In this document: one piece after another, positions 8,683 to 16,910 of the stretch
How the letters are laid out: every line of letters starts with the position of its first letter
Position numbering within the stretch: position 1 is the first letter of the stretch
From: Caldilineaceae bacterium
GTDB taxonomy: Bacteria; Chloroflexota; Anaerolineae; Caldilineales; Caldilineaceae
Reading direction: 5' to 3'
Length of the DNA: 64,000 nucleotides
Assembly: GCA_020846635.1 (NCBI GenBank)
Contig: JADLDO010000047.1
Span: forward strand, 186,001-250,000
Made by a program: the position numbers and the translations under genes
Notes under the pieces: model-generated
Database searches by the model: none
Told to the model about the DNA's origin: nothing
What the model saw: only the letters and a program-made list of their open reading frames with translations

Positions 8683-10025
8683 GGCACTTCTGCCTTGAAG
8701 TAGGAGCGGTCGAGCAGTTCGACCAGGTGGATCACCTCGGCGGGCATGTTGGCCTTGCGTACCCCGTAGATCATCTGCATGTGACAGCCGGTGTTGGCAG
8801 TGACAACGGTGGTAGCGTGGGTCTGCGTCACGTCCGCCATTTTGGCGTCAAGCACCTGGTTGGCGGTGTCGGGCTGGGTGATGTTATAGATTCCGGCGCT
8901 GCCGCAGCACATATCGGGCTGCTTGAGTTCGACCAACTCCACGCCGGGAATGGCGTTGATCAGTTGGCGAGGCTGGCGCACGACCTTTTGACCGTGGCGC
9001 AGGTGGCACGAATCCACATAGGTGACGCGTGCCTCGACGCGGCCTGTGGGCGGGTTGTGCAGATGATCGGCCAAGAACTCGCTGATGTCCTGGAGCTTGC
9101 CCACAAACTCTTTGGCCCACGCACCATAGAGGGGATCATCAGCCAAGAGGTGATCATACTGCTTGAGCGTTGCGCCACAGCCACCGGCATTGGAGATGAT
9201 CGCCACATAGTCGCGCCCGCGACAGGCGTCGATGTTACGCCGCGCCAGTTCTTGGCCCAGGTCATGTTCGCCGCTGTGCAGTTGCGCCGCGCCACAGCAG
9301 GTCTGCGCCTGGGGAAAGTGGACTTCGTAGCCGTTGCGCTGGAGGACACGCACGCTGGCGGCGTTGACCCCAGACAGAAACGCGTCTTGTACACAGCCAT
9401 AGAGGAAGGCGACTTCGCCCCGCTTTTCGCCAATCGCCGGAGCGGGCTGCGAGTAGTCGGGGTAGCTATCGGGCAGCGGCGGCAGAATCGCCTCCATGTC
9501 TCTCAAGCCTTTGGGTAGCACATGGAGACCCCGCACCACGCGCTGGATGCCCGTGATCTGATAGAGCTTCATGGTGCGCGCCAGCAGGCGCAGCCGTCCC
9601 TTGTGGGGCATCAGTTGGCGCAAGCCGAGCCAGCGCGCGGCACGCTCGAAACGGCTGGGGGTGCGTACTTCTTCGATGGCGGTGCGCGCCGCTTCGTAGA
9701 GCATGCCGTATTGTACGCCGGAAGGGCAGGCCGTTTCACAGGCGCGGCAGCCCAGGCACAATTCGATATGCTCTTGGAAAGGGCCTTCGAGGTCGATGCG
9801 TCCATCTGCCGCCGCGCTGATCAGGGCGATGCGCCCGCGCGGGCTGTCCATTTCGGTGTGAAAGACGCTGTAGGTGGGACACGCCGAGAGACAGAGACCA
9901 CAGTGAATACACTGGCCCATGAGGTCGCGAATGTGGCCGTTATTCAGGACATTGCTCTCTGCGCGAGGGGCTGCCGCGCGCGGGGGCGCGGGCTGGAGCG
10001 TTACCGGTGATGTGTGAGTAGTCAT
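8679..10025 (-). CDS. glcF: Glycolate oxidase iron-sulfur subunit GlcF
   Basis: 448 residues. Two 4Fe-4S motifs lie near the N-terminus (CIHCGLCLSACP and CLGCRACETACPSG). Two Cys-rich CCG domains follow (QTCCGAAQ and DMCCGSAG). This is the GlcF layout, carrying electrons from the GlcDE flavins to the quinone pool. The start chosen is the ATG at 10025, which gives a short Pro/Ala-rich lead before the first cluster; the longer open frame upstream is unlike protein. No strong ribosome-binding site is visible. It is the first gene of the operon and overlaps glcDE by ATGA. Confidence 0.9.
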   Translation of the reverse strand: MTTHTSPVTLQPAPPRAAAPRAESNVLNNGHIRDLMGQCIHCGLCLSACPTYSVFHTEMDSPRGRIALISAAADGRIDLEGPFQEHIELCLGCRACETACPSGVQYGMLYEAARTAIEEVRTPSRFERAARWLGLRQLMPHKGRLRLLARTMKLYQITGIQRVVRGLHVLPKGLRDMEAILPPLPDSYPDYSQPAPAIGEKRGEVAFLYGCVQDAFLSGVNAASVRVLQRNGYEVHFPQAQTCCGAAQLHSGEHDLGQELARRNIDACRGRDYVAIISNAGGCGATLKQYDHLLADDPLYGAWAKEFVGKLQDISEFLADHLHNPPTGRVEARVTYVDSCHLRHGQKVVRQPRQLINAIPGVELVELKQPDMCCGSAGIYNITQPDTANQVLDAKMADVTQTHATTVVTANTGCHMQMIYGVRKANMPAEVIHLVELLDRSYFKAEVP

Positions 10026-10318
10026 GTGGGGTGGATGCTGCCAATCTATCAAGTATAGATCGCAAGGATCTAGCAGTTGGATCAAACTGTGAAACAAAGG
10101 GACGAGACGGCACACGACAAGGCTAGACGCCATTGTCGTAATGGATTGGAACCTCTGTATTGTGCCGCAAAAGGGGGTGGGGTGACAACTCTGTGTCGTG
10201 GCGTTGTCTACGGTGATGAGGGCAATGGGGGATCGGGCGCGCCGCTCCAACCGGGCGAGCGCGCAACGCGGCGCGGGCAGGTTGGGGCAGCAGATGACTG
10301 TGATTTGAATTGAGGAGA
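10026..10318. other. Intergenic region upstream of glcF
   Basis: About 290 bases between glcF and the 3' end of a hypothetical gene on the same strand. It must hold the glc promoter, but I see no convincing promoter pair, hairpin or gene in it. Confidence 0.4.
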
Positions 10319-10726
10319 TTACTGCGCCAGCCCTAGCAGTTCGTGAAGGATGTGTAAGTACCTACGGTACTTCTGCTGATCCGGTCGAAAGTCCAGCAGG
10401 GCAAGCATGCTGGCGACAATCACCTTCGCCTTTTCCAGCGCAAAATAGTGGTCATTCGCCGTTCCTGAAACGGTTGTCGGGCTGTAGTTGCAGAAAAACT
10501 CAAGTTCGAGGGTGAGCAGATGGATGATCTCCGCATCCTCTTGTGTTTCGATGATGGCCGGAAACTCGCTGGCATTACCCCATAATTTTTCAAAGAGATA
10601 GGCAAAAGCCATGCCCAAGCCGGAGCTGGCGTCTGAGAAAAGCGTGTTGAAGATATCTTGTATGTGCTCTTTGAAGCAACTTCCCCATGCCTCAAGAAAA
10701 TCACTGCTGGTCTTTGTGGGTTCCAT
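10319..10726 (-). CDS. Hypothetical protein, helical
   Basis: 135 residues, not recognised. It begins MEPTKTSSDF, has no signal peptide or membrane segment, and is mostly helical with many Leu, Phe and Glu. A stretch around residues 95-125 (DFRPDQQKYRRYLHILHEL) looks like an amphipathic helix pair. The open frame extends upstream, but AAAGGAG lies nine bases before the ATG at 10726, which decides the start. It stands alone between the glc operon and a divergent zinc-ribbon gene. Confidence 0.55.
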   Translation of the reverse strand: MEPTKTSSDFLEAWGSCFKEHIQDIFNTLFSDASSGLGMAFAYLFEKLWGNASEFPAIIETQEDAEIIHLLTLELEFFCNYSPTTVSGTANDHYFALEKAKVIVASMLALLDFRPDQQKYRRYLHILHELLGLAQ

Positions 10727-11013
10727 GCTGCTGCTCCTTTGCGTCGATGCCTTCATGCAGAACTTTGGCAAAGCATACGCCTACCGCAACCATGCTGCTC
10801 TATCGGGTTTCTCCCATGTCCCTCTCATCGCCTCTCTATAATCGCTACAAAAATAGTATGTATGTCGTTCTCGTCCGTTGATTATTGACCGCTGTTGAGC
10901 GACCGCTATCGCCAGGATTTATGGCTTATGTCCAGTGTATCCGCGTGGTTTTGCTTGGTGGTCTACTCTGTGCTACCATGCCCATAAGTTGAACCATTTA
11001 GGAGACCGCGAAT

Positions 11014-11223
11014 ATGCCGAACTGCCCCAACTGTGGCACTTGGAACCCAGAAGATAAGACCTTGTGCTGGCGCTGCCAGACGGAGCTACCCAGGCCCGAA
11101 CCACCGAAAAAGAAGCGTCCCAATTTCCTGGGGTTCCCCATGTGGATGTGGATACTCTTAGTCCTCTTTTTCGTGGTGACTACCTTTAGTCAGTGTTCCT
11201 TCATCGGCGTACCGCCCACTTAA
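11014..11223 (+). CDS. Small zinc-ribbon membrane protein
   Basis: 69 residues. The N-terminus has two CxxC pairs (CPNC and CWRC) 15 residues apart, forming a zinc ribbon. A Lys/Pro-rich linker (PPKKKRPN) leads to one membrane helix (about residues 43-60). TTAGGAGA precedes the ATG. Its TAA overlaps the mutY start as TAATG, so the two are probably translated together. Zinc ribbons joined to a single helix are common orphan membrane proteins; the partner is unknown. Confidence 0.65.
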   Translation: MPNCPNCGTWNPEDKTLCWRCQTELPRPEPPKKKRPNFLGFPMWMWILLVLFFVVTTFSQCSFIGVPPT

Positions 11224-12377
11224 TGATGAACTGGCCCGAAATTGCAGAGGCGTTGGCTTTGTGGCATGACCAGCAGCAGCGGTCATTGCCCTGGCGCAGC
11301 GCGCCCGCGGGCCAACGTGACCCCTACACGGTCTGGATCAGCGAGATCATGGCGCAGCAGACGCGCGTAGAAACGGTGGTGGATTACTTTCAGCGTTGGA
11401 TGCAGCGCTTCCCCACCATCGAGGCGCTCGCCGGCGCGGATCAGCAAGAGGTGTTGAAGCAGTGGGAAGGGCTGGGCTATTATGCCCGCGCGCGCAACCT
11501 CCATCGCGCCGCCCAAGTGGTCATGGCTGAACATGGCGGCGTGCTGCCGGTTGAGGCGGCGAGACTGCGCCAACTGCCGGGAATCGGTGATTATACGGCG
11601 GGCGCGATTCTCAGCCTGGCCTATAATCAGCCTGAACCAATTCTGGATGGCAACGTCAAGCGCGTCCTGAGCCGGTTGGCAGACATTGACCAGCCCATTG
11701 ACCAACCTGCAACATTGCGTAGACTTTGGCGATTGGCGCGCGAGGTGGTGGAAGCCGCCGCGCCCGATCAAGTAGGGACGGTCAACGAGGCATTGATGGA
11801 GTTGGGCGCACTGGTCTGTGTGCCCGCCAACCCGCGCTGCATGCTTTGCCCGGTCAGCGACCATTGCCAGGCGTTCGCACAGGGCACACAGAACCAACGC
11901 CCGGTGACATCACCCAAGAAGCAGACACCCCACTATGATGTGGCGGCAGGGGTCATCTGGCAAGGGGAAATCGGGGCCTCGCCTGTGCTGATTGCCCAGC
12001 GTCCGCAAGAGGGGATGTTGGGCGGGCTGTGGGAGTTCCCTGGCGGCAAGTTGGAGCCGGAGGATGCTGACCTGCCCGCGTGCCTGCGCCGCGAGATTCT
12101 CGAAGAATTGGGCATCGAGATCGCAGTGGGCGCACAGATCACGACGGTACAACACGCCTACACCCATTTTCGCATCACCCTCTACGCCTTCCATGCCCAG
12201 CATCTCCGCGGAGAACCTCAGGCATTGGGCTGTGCGGACTGGCGTTGGATCACGCTGGATGAGCTGGACACGTATCCTTTTCCTGTGACGGATCGTAAGA
12301 TCATCCAGGCATTACGGCATGCCTTTTCAGGTCGAGCGCCCAACACGCCATCAAACCCGGTTGCGAAGCCCACATAA
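11223..12377 (+). CDS. mutY: A/G-specific adenine DNA glycosylase MutY
   Basis: 384 residues. It shows the SEIMAQQT segment with the catalytic Glu, the LPGIGDYTAGAI helix-hairpin-helix, the ILDGNVKRVL segment with the catalytic Asp, and a 4Fe-4S site spaced C-x6-C-x2-C-x5-C at CVPANPRCMLCPVSDHC. From about residue 240 it carries a Nudix-fold domain with GGKLEPE and REILEELG, which reads 8-oxoG opposite the mispaired A. The enzyme removes adenine from A:8-oxoG pairs. The ATG at 11223 overlaps the zinc-ribbon stop; a second ATG at 11226 is equally possible. All active-site residues I can check are present. Confidence 0.95.
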   Translation: MMNWPEIAEALALWHDQQQRSLPWRSAPAGQRDPYTVWISEIMAQQTRVETVVDYFQRWMQRFPTIEALAGADQQEVLKQWEGLGYYARARNLHRAAQVVMAEHGGVLPVEAARLRQLPGIGDYTAGAILSLAYNQPEPILDGNVKRVLSRLADIDQPIDQPATLRRLWRLAREVVEAAAPDQVGTVNEALMELGALVCVPANPRCMLCPVSDHCQAFAQGTQNQRPVTSPKKQTPHYDVAAGVIWQGEIGASPVLIAQRPQEGMLGGLWEFPGGKLEPEDADLPACLRREILEELGIEIAVGAQITTVQHAYTHFRITLYAFHAQHLRGEPQALGCADWRWITLDELDTYPFPVTDRKIIQALRHAFSGRAPNTPSNPVAKPT

Positions 12378-12435
12378 ACCCGCGTGATGATACCCTTCTT
12401 GTAGGTGACAATCCGCAAGCACGAGGAGCCCTGCT

Positions 12436-13392
12436 GTGGCAACCAATTCAACGTCCCCACTGCGTCAAAACGCGCCGTGGATTGCCGCGCTGATTGGCGC
12501 TGTTCTGGCAATGTTGGCGTTGGGCGCAGTGGCGATGATGGCGCTGTTCAATCGCGCCCTGCCCGAAGCCTCACCCACAGCCATTCCCTTGCCCACAGCA
12601 ACCGCAACTGTAGCAGTGGTGGCTGTCAACCCTACGGCCACACGGCCTGCCATTGTCATTATTACGCCACCCCCTACGCCTACCCCCTTACCCACCGCAA
12701 CGCCCACGGATACCCCCACGGCGACCCCTACGCCCACCGATACACCGACGGCGACTCCGACATCCACTGCGACCTCGACGCCGACTGCGACTGCCACACC
12801 TACGGTTACACCGGCAGATGTGAATGCGTTGGGTGCGCTGGTTCCGGTTGTGCCTGTGCCGACGATGCCGCCGGATGCGGCTGAGGCGCAATTCCTCGCC
12901 GCGGGGACAGCTCTGGTGGCAGGCTATGCCGCGGCGATTCCAGCCCTGGAGGCACAGGTTGCCGCAGTCGATGCCGATCCAATGGTGCTGACCTATGGCG
13001 ATTGGGCGCGCCAAACCAATGAGCTGATTACCACCTTGCGTACCTTGAATACACAGGTGCGCGCTTTGCCGGTTCCGTCGCGCTATGTCTCCAGTTGGGC
13101 GGCGATGTTGCAGGCAGCGGATTTGCTGGATCTTGCCCTGGCCGATTTGGATGAGGGAATCAGTCTGTATAAATTGGAGAAGTTCGCCGAATTCAAAGCA
13201 CATTGGGCCGAGGCGAAAGGAAGCTTGGCGATAGCTGTGCCACTGATCGCGCCGTTGCCCGTAATCGTCGTCAATGTAGAGACGCCATTTGTTGTGCCTG
13301 TTGCGACGCCGATTGTGGTGGCAGGTAAGGCTGGCGTGCCTGATGGCGCGAGCGTAGAGAAAGGTGGTGTGGTTGCGGAATCCCACAAATGA
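12436..13392 (+). CDS. Membrane-anchored protein with Thr-Pro-rich linker
   Basis: 318 residues with a GTG start (GAGGAG eight bases upstream). A membrane anchor lies at about residues 15-38. A long Thr/Pro/Ala/Val linker to about residue 130 contains TPTPTDTPTATPT-like repeats. Residues 145-280 form a helical outer domain (many Ala/Leu, heptad-like). The extracellular Thr-Pro linker is a strong lineage marker of Chloroflexota surface proteins. I do not recognise the outer domain. The linker DNA is GC-rich and repetitive, which explains several spurious frames over it. Confidence 0.65.
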   Translation: MATNSTSPLRQNAPWIAALIGAVLAMLALGAVAMMALFNRALPEASPTAIPLPTATATVAVVAVNPTATRPAIVIITPPPTPTPLPTATPTDTPTATPTPTDTPTATPTSTATSTPTATATPTVTPADVNALGALVPVVPVPTMPPDAAEAQFLAAGTALVAGYAAAIPALEAQVAAVDADPMVLTYGDWARQTNELITTLRTLNTQVRALPVPSRYVSSWAAMLQAADLLDLALADLDEGISLYKLEKFAEFKAHWAEAKGSLAIAVPLIAPLPVIVVNVETPFVVPVATPIVVAGKAGVPDGASVEKGGVVAESHK

Positions 13393-13566
13393 GGGTCTCA
13401 TTCTAAAGTCACAGTGACGACAGGAAACCCTTAAGTGCTTTATCCCGCGCAACATTTCCCCTTCTGCAATCGTTTCCTTATGAGCGAGTGCCTGATGCGC
13501 TTGGCAGCATAGCATGAGGTGAAACCCATATTATGCGCCAAAATTAGAGAGTGGAGGTGCAAGTTT

Positions 13567-14400
13567 ATGCGCGGTATTCAAAATATCAACAAAATTACCC
13601 TTTTCTTAGCCATCACATTTGTCCTGGTGGCAGTTGTCTATGTCCCGATCATCCTCACAGGGGCGCTAGAAGGGTTAAGCACCCTAGCGCTGATGTGGTC
13701 ACCCGGCATCGCGGCGCTTTTGACGCAGTGGCTTACCACGCGTTCGGTGCGCGGGTTGGGCTGGCGTTGGGGCGAAACTCGCTATCAGGTGATCAGCTTT
13801 CTAATTCCCCTGCTGCTCTGCGTTGTCGTCTATGGTCTTGCTTGGGGTGTGGGACTGGTTCCCTTTACCGCCGCGGGATTGGTGGCGTTGGTGGCAGAAG
13901 CGACAGGACGCACCATGTCACTGCCGCTGGCGCTGTTGGTGGTCTTGCTCGGGGTTCTTCCAGGGACCTTATTGGGAGCGATGGGCGAGGAGATCGGCTG
14001 GCGCGGGCTGTTGGTGCCGGAGCTTGCCAAGCGTTATCGCTTCGCCATGACAGCACTGGTGAGCGGGGTGATTTGGGTTATCTTTCACGTGCCCGCCATT
14101 CTCTTTGCCGATTACAACAGCGGTGCGCCCCTTTGGTATGCGTTGACCATGTTTGCGTTGATGGCGATTGGCGCGTCGTTTGTCTTTGCCTGGCTGCGTT
14201 TGAAGTCGGGCAGTCTGTGGACCGCTGTCATTCTGCATACCAGCCATAATCTCTTTGTCCAGGGCATCTTTGACCCAATGACGTTGGATTTCGGCTTGAC
14301 TCCTTATCTGACGACAGAGTTTGGCGCAGGGTTGGCTCTGGCCTACGGGCTGTTGGCATTCTATTTTTGGCGGCGACGTGGAGAGGTGGAGGCAATATAA
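13567..14400 (+). CDS. CPBP-family intramembrane metalloprotease (CAAX protease-like)
   Basis: 277 residues with about eight membrane segments. It carries the family motifs: GEEIGWRG (Glu-Glu-x3-Arg) near residues 141-147, FHVPAI with the first His near residue 174, and a late HTSHN. These place the two Glu and two His expected at the metal site. CPBP proteases act on membrane substrates such as prenylated or bacteriocin-related peptides; the substrate here is unknown. The frame opens at 13519, but GGAGGTGC lies just before the ATG at 13567, so I use that start. It ends two bases before a bidirectional terminator shared with clpX. Confidence 0.8.
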   Translation: MRGIQNINKITLFLAITFVLVAVVYVPIILTGALEGLSTLALMWSPGIAALLTQWLTTRSVRGLGWRWGETRYQVISFLIPLLLCVVVYGLAWGVGLVPFTAAGLVALVAEATGRTMSLPLALLVVLLGVLPGTLLGAMGEEIGWRGLLVPELAKRYRFAMTALVSGVIWVIFHVPAILFADYNSGAPLWYALTMFALMAIGASFVFAWLRLKSGSLWTAVILHTSHNLFVQGIFDPMTLDFGLTPYLTTEFGAGLALAYGLLAFYFWRRRGEVEAI

Positions 14401-14403
14401 AAA

Positions 14404-14430
14404 AGCCCGGAGGCCATTTGCCTCCGGGCT
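14404..14430. terminator. Bidirectional rho-independent terminator
   Basis: A stem AGCCCGGAGGC / GCCTCCGGGCT with a five-base loop, flanked by AAAA on the left and TTTT on the right, between the converging CPBP protease and clpX genes. It can end transcripts from both sides. Confidence 0.9.
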
Positions 14431-14453
14431 TTTCAATGTTGAAGGATTGCAAA

Positions 14454-15899
14454 CTATGCCGCTGTGCGATATTCGCGGGGAAGGGGGATGGGTTGGCCCT
14501 GCTGATTGTAGAGCGTGGGCGCTTGGCCCTGGGTAAAGACTTCGCGCGTGACTACGCAGCGGGCAACATCTTCGCTGCTGGGAATTTCGAACATGACATC
14601 CAACAGCGCCTCTTCGACGATGGAACGCAGGCCGCGTGCGCCGGTCTTGCGTAGGAACGCTTCGGTGGCTACGGCATCCAGGGCGTCGGACGCAAACTCT
14701 AGCTCGACATCATCCATAGCAAAGAGCCGGTGGAACTGGCGCACGACGCTGTTCTTAGGCTCGGTGAGAATCCGCACCAGTGTTTTGCGGTCCAGCCCTT
14801 CCAGGCTCACCACCACGGGTAAGCGCCCGATGAACTCCGGGATCAACCCATAGGCGAGAAGGTCGTCGGGCATGACCTGGCGTAGATAGTAGCTTTCGTC
14901 CCGGCTCTCTTTTTCGAGGCGACGGATGTGCAATTCGCGCTGGCGCTCGGTCAGATCATCGGGGAGGGGGCTACTCTCCGGCTCCACCGGCTGAATGTTG
15001 ATCTGCGCCTGAATGGCACCACTCTCTTCACTGGTGGCAAAGCCCAGCGCGCCGCGGTGATGCAGCCGTTTCTTCACTGCGCTGCCCAAGTGGGCAAAGG
15101 CTCCGCCACAGATCACCAGGATGTTGCGTGTGTTAAGCTGGATAAACTCTTGCTGGGGATGCTTGCGTCCTGATCCGGGTGGCACATTGGCAATGGTTCC
15201 CTCGATGATCTTGAGCAATGCCTGCTGCACCCCTTCGCCGGAGACATCGCGGGTGATGCTGGGATTGTCGCCACTTTTGCGCGCGATCTTGTCGATTTCG
15301 TCAATGTAGATGATGCCATGTGCCGCACGCTCGACATCCCATTCGGCATTTTGCAGCAGCCCAACGAGGATCGATTCTACATCTTCGCCCACATACCCCG
15401 CTTCGGTGAGGGTGGTCGCATCGGCGATGGTAAAGGGAACATCGAGCAACTTGGCAAGGGTCTGGGCGAGCAGCGTCTTACCGCTCCCCGTGGGGCCAAT
15501 GAGCAGCACGTTGCTTTTGGTCAGCTCAACATCGTCGCTCTCATGCTCGACGACCGGGTCGCGACGGTCGCCCCCGGCACGCATGCCAAAGACCCGTTTG
15601 TAGTGGTTATAGACCGCCACGGACAGAACCTTTTTCGCGCGCTCCTGTCCAATCACATATTGGTCAAGGTGTTCCACGATGGCGCGCGGGCTGGGAATGG
15701 TGCGTATCTCATTCTTGGGAGGTTTGCCACTCTGGAGAGCGTCGCCTAGCCCTTCCTCGGCTAAGATTTCCGCGCCCAGCAATACGCACTCGTCACAGAT
15801 ATAGACATCACCAGGCCCTTCGATGAGCCGGTGGACTTCCGAGCGATCCTTCCCGCAAAAGGAGCAGCGGGGTTCCCTTTGGTATGGAGTGTCTGCCAT
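14454..15899 (-). CDS. clpX: ATP-dependent Clp protease ATPase subunit ClpX
   Basis: 481 residues. N-terminal zinc-binding domain with Cys 12, 15, 35 and 38. Walker A is GPTGSGKT (about 135-142), pore loop GYVGED at 168-173, Walker B IIYIDEID, and an RKH loop at GRKHP. GLIPEFIGRLP follows near residue 351. ClpX unfolds tagged proteins and feeds them into ClpP. It is about 60 residues longer than the common 420-residue form. Most of the extra lies at residues 293-335, between GFAT and the QVMPDDLLAYG stretch, as a charged helical insert. It is the last gene of the tig-clpP-clpX series. A spurious antisense frame runs over it. Confidence 0.95.
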   Translation of the reverse strand: MADTPYQREPRCSFCGKDRSEVHRLIEGPGDVYICDECVLLGAEILAEEGLGDALQSGKPPKNEIRTIPSPRAIVEHLDQYVIGQERAKKVLSVAVYNHYKRVFGMRAGGDRRDPVVEHESDDVELTKSNVLLIGPTGSGKTLLAQTLAKLLDVPFTIADATTLTEAGYVGEDVESILVGLLQNAEWDVERAAHGIIYIDEIDKIARKSGDNPSITRDVSGEGVQQALLKIIEGTIANVPPGSGRKHPQQEFIQLNTRNILVICGGAFAHLGSAVKKRLHHRGALGFATSEESGAIQAQINIQPVEPESSPLPDDLTERQRELHIRRLEKESRDESYYLRQVMPDDLLAYGLIPEFIGRLPVVVSLEGLDRKTLVRILTEPKNSVVRQFHRLFAMDDVELEFASDALDAVATEAFLRKTGARGLRSIVEEALLDVMFEIPSSEDVARCVVTREVFTQGQAPTLYNQQGQPIPLPREYRTAA

Positions 15900-16061
15900 C
15901 GTTCTTATCTCTTACTTCCTTATGCTGGTTCGCAGAAAAGCGCGAACTGCACTGGCAAGGGGTGATAAAAAACGAGGCATTTGTGCCATATAGCTGCGCC
16001 CAATGATCTGTCGACGCCTCTGTGGACAAATGCCTCGCCTTCAATAACCGGTTAACGGACG

Positions 16062-16721
16062 CTAGGCAGCGCCGTTCATCGCAATTTGGGGCACGATAAT
16101 CTCGCCATCGCGCACTTGCACAATGTCGCTGGTGTCACCCAAGAGTTCGTCAACGATGCCATATTCCTTCGCCTCAATGGCGTTCATATAGCGGTCACGT
16201 TGGAAATCCTTTTCAATGTCCTTCCAGGAATGGCCCGTGTGCTTGCCAACCAGGTGGAACAATTGGGTTTGGATGCGCTCCTGCTCGCGGAAGGCGATAC
16301 GCACGTCCTCTGTATAGCCCTGCGACCCGCTGCTCGCGGGGTGCAGATGGATGGTCGAGTGGGGCAGCGCATAGCGGCGACCCTTCGCACCCGCGGCCAA
16401 CAAGACAGTGCCCATGCTCGCCGTAACACCCACGGCATAGGTGCTGACCGGCGCGTTGATCATCTGCATGGTGTCATAGATCGCCAACCCTGCATAGATG
16501 CTGCCGCCGGGGCTGTTGACATACATGTTAATCGGCTGATTGGGATCGTCGCCATTGAGATAGAGCAACTGCGCCACAATCAGATTGGCAATCTGGTCGT
16601 TAATCGGTGTGCCAAGAAAAATAATCCGTTCCTTCAAAAGCAGGCTATAGATATCATAGGCCCGCTCGCCACGGCTACTGCTGTCAATAACCATCGGAAC
16701 GAGGTTGGTTGGGTTAATCAT
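16062..16721 (-). CDS. clpP: ATP-dependent Clp protease proteolytic subunit ClpP
   Basis: 219 residues. The catalytic Ser lies in VTASMGTVL, the His in LPHSTIHLHP and the Asp in the KEYGIVDEL region; the ERIIFLG and NSPGGSIYAGLAIYD segments are also typical. ClpP forms the barrel protease that ClpX feeds. The open frame starts at 16814, but AAGGAG seven bases before the ATG at 16721 fixes the real start. The tig gene lies upstream and clpX downstream, the standard order. Confidence 0.95.
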   Translation of the reverse strand: MINPTNLVPMVIDSSSRGERAYDIYSLLLKERIIFLGTPINDQIANLIVAQLLYLNGDDPNQPINMYVNSPGGSIYAGLAIYDTMQMINAPVSTYAVGVTASMGTVLLAAGAKGRRYALPHSTIHLHPASSGSQGYTEDVRIAFREQERIQTQLFHLVGKHTGHSWKDIEKDFQRDRYMNAIEAKEYGIVDELLGDTSDIVQVRDGEIIVPQIAMNGAA

Positions 16722-16790
16722 CTCGTTTTCTCCTTGTGAGAATAGACCCGGTTGAGGTGCTATTTTGGGTAAAGTATTCGTTCGTATTTT

Positions 16791-16811
16791 AGCGATCCAA
16801 ATGGGATCGCT
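16791..16811 (-). other. Hairpin between tig and clpP
   Basis: An 8-bp inverted repeat AGCGATCC / GGATCGCT with a five-base loop in the tig-clpP spacer, about 70 bases before the clpP start. There is no T-run, so it is more likely a processing or stability element than a terminator. Purpose inferred. Confidence 0.35.
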
Positions 16812-16910
16812 CACTCACAATACGCCCTAGCACACAACAACTTGGTAAGCAGGCTTCAATTTTCCGTTTGCATCCTATTTGCATACTGTTAGCACTTTGC
16901 AAGTGCCTGA

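Noticed and set aside
8607..9518. 303-codon plus-strand frame
   Set aside because: Antisense to glcF, whose iron-sulfur motifs are intact; no recognisable domain.
10077..10313. Small frame between glcF and the hypothetical gene
   Set aside because: Gly/Arg-rich, antisense, no start signal, no likeness to a known family.
12405..12884. Second frame over the Thr-Pro linker
   Set aside because: Caused by the repetitive linker DNA of the membrane-anchored protein; Cys/His-rich nonsense.
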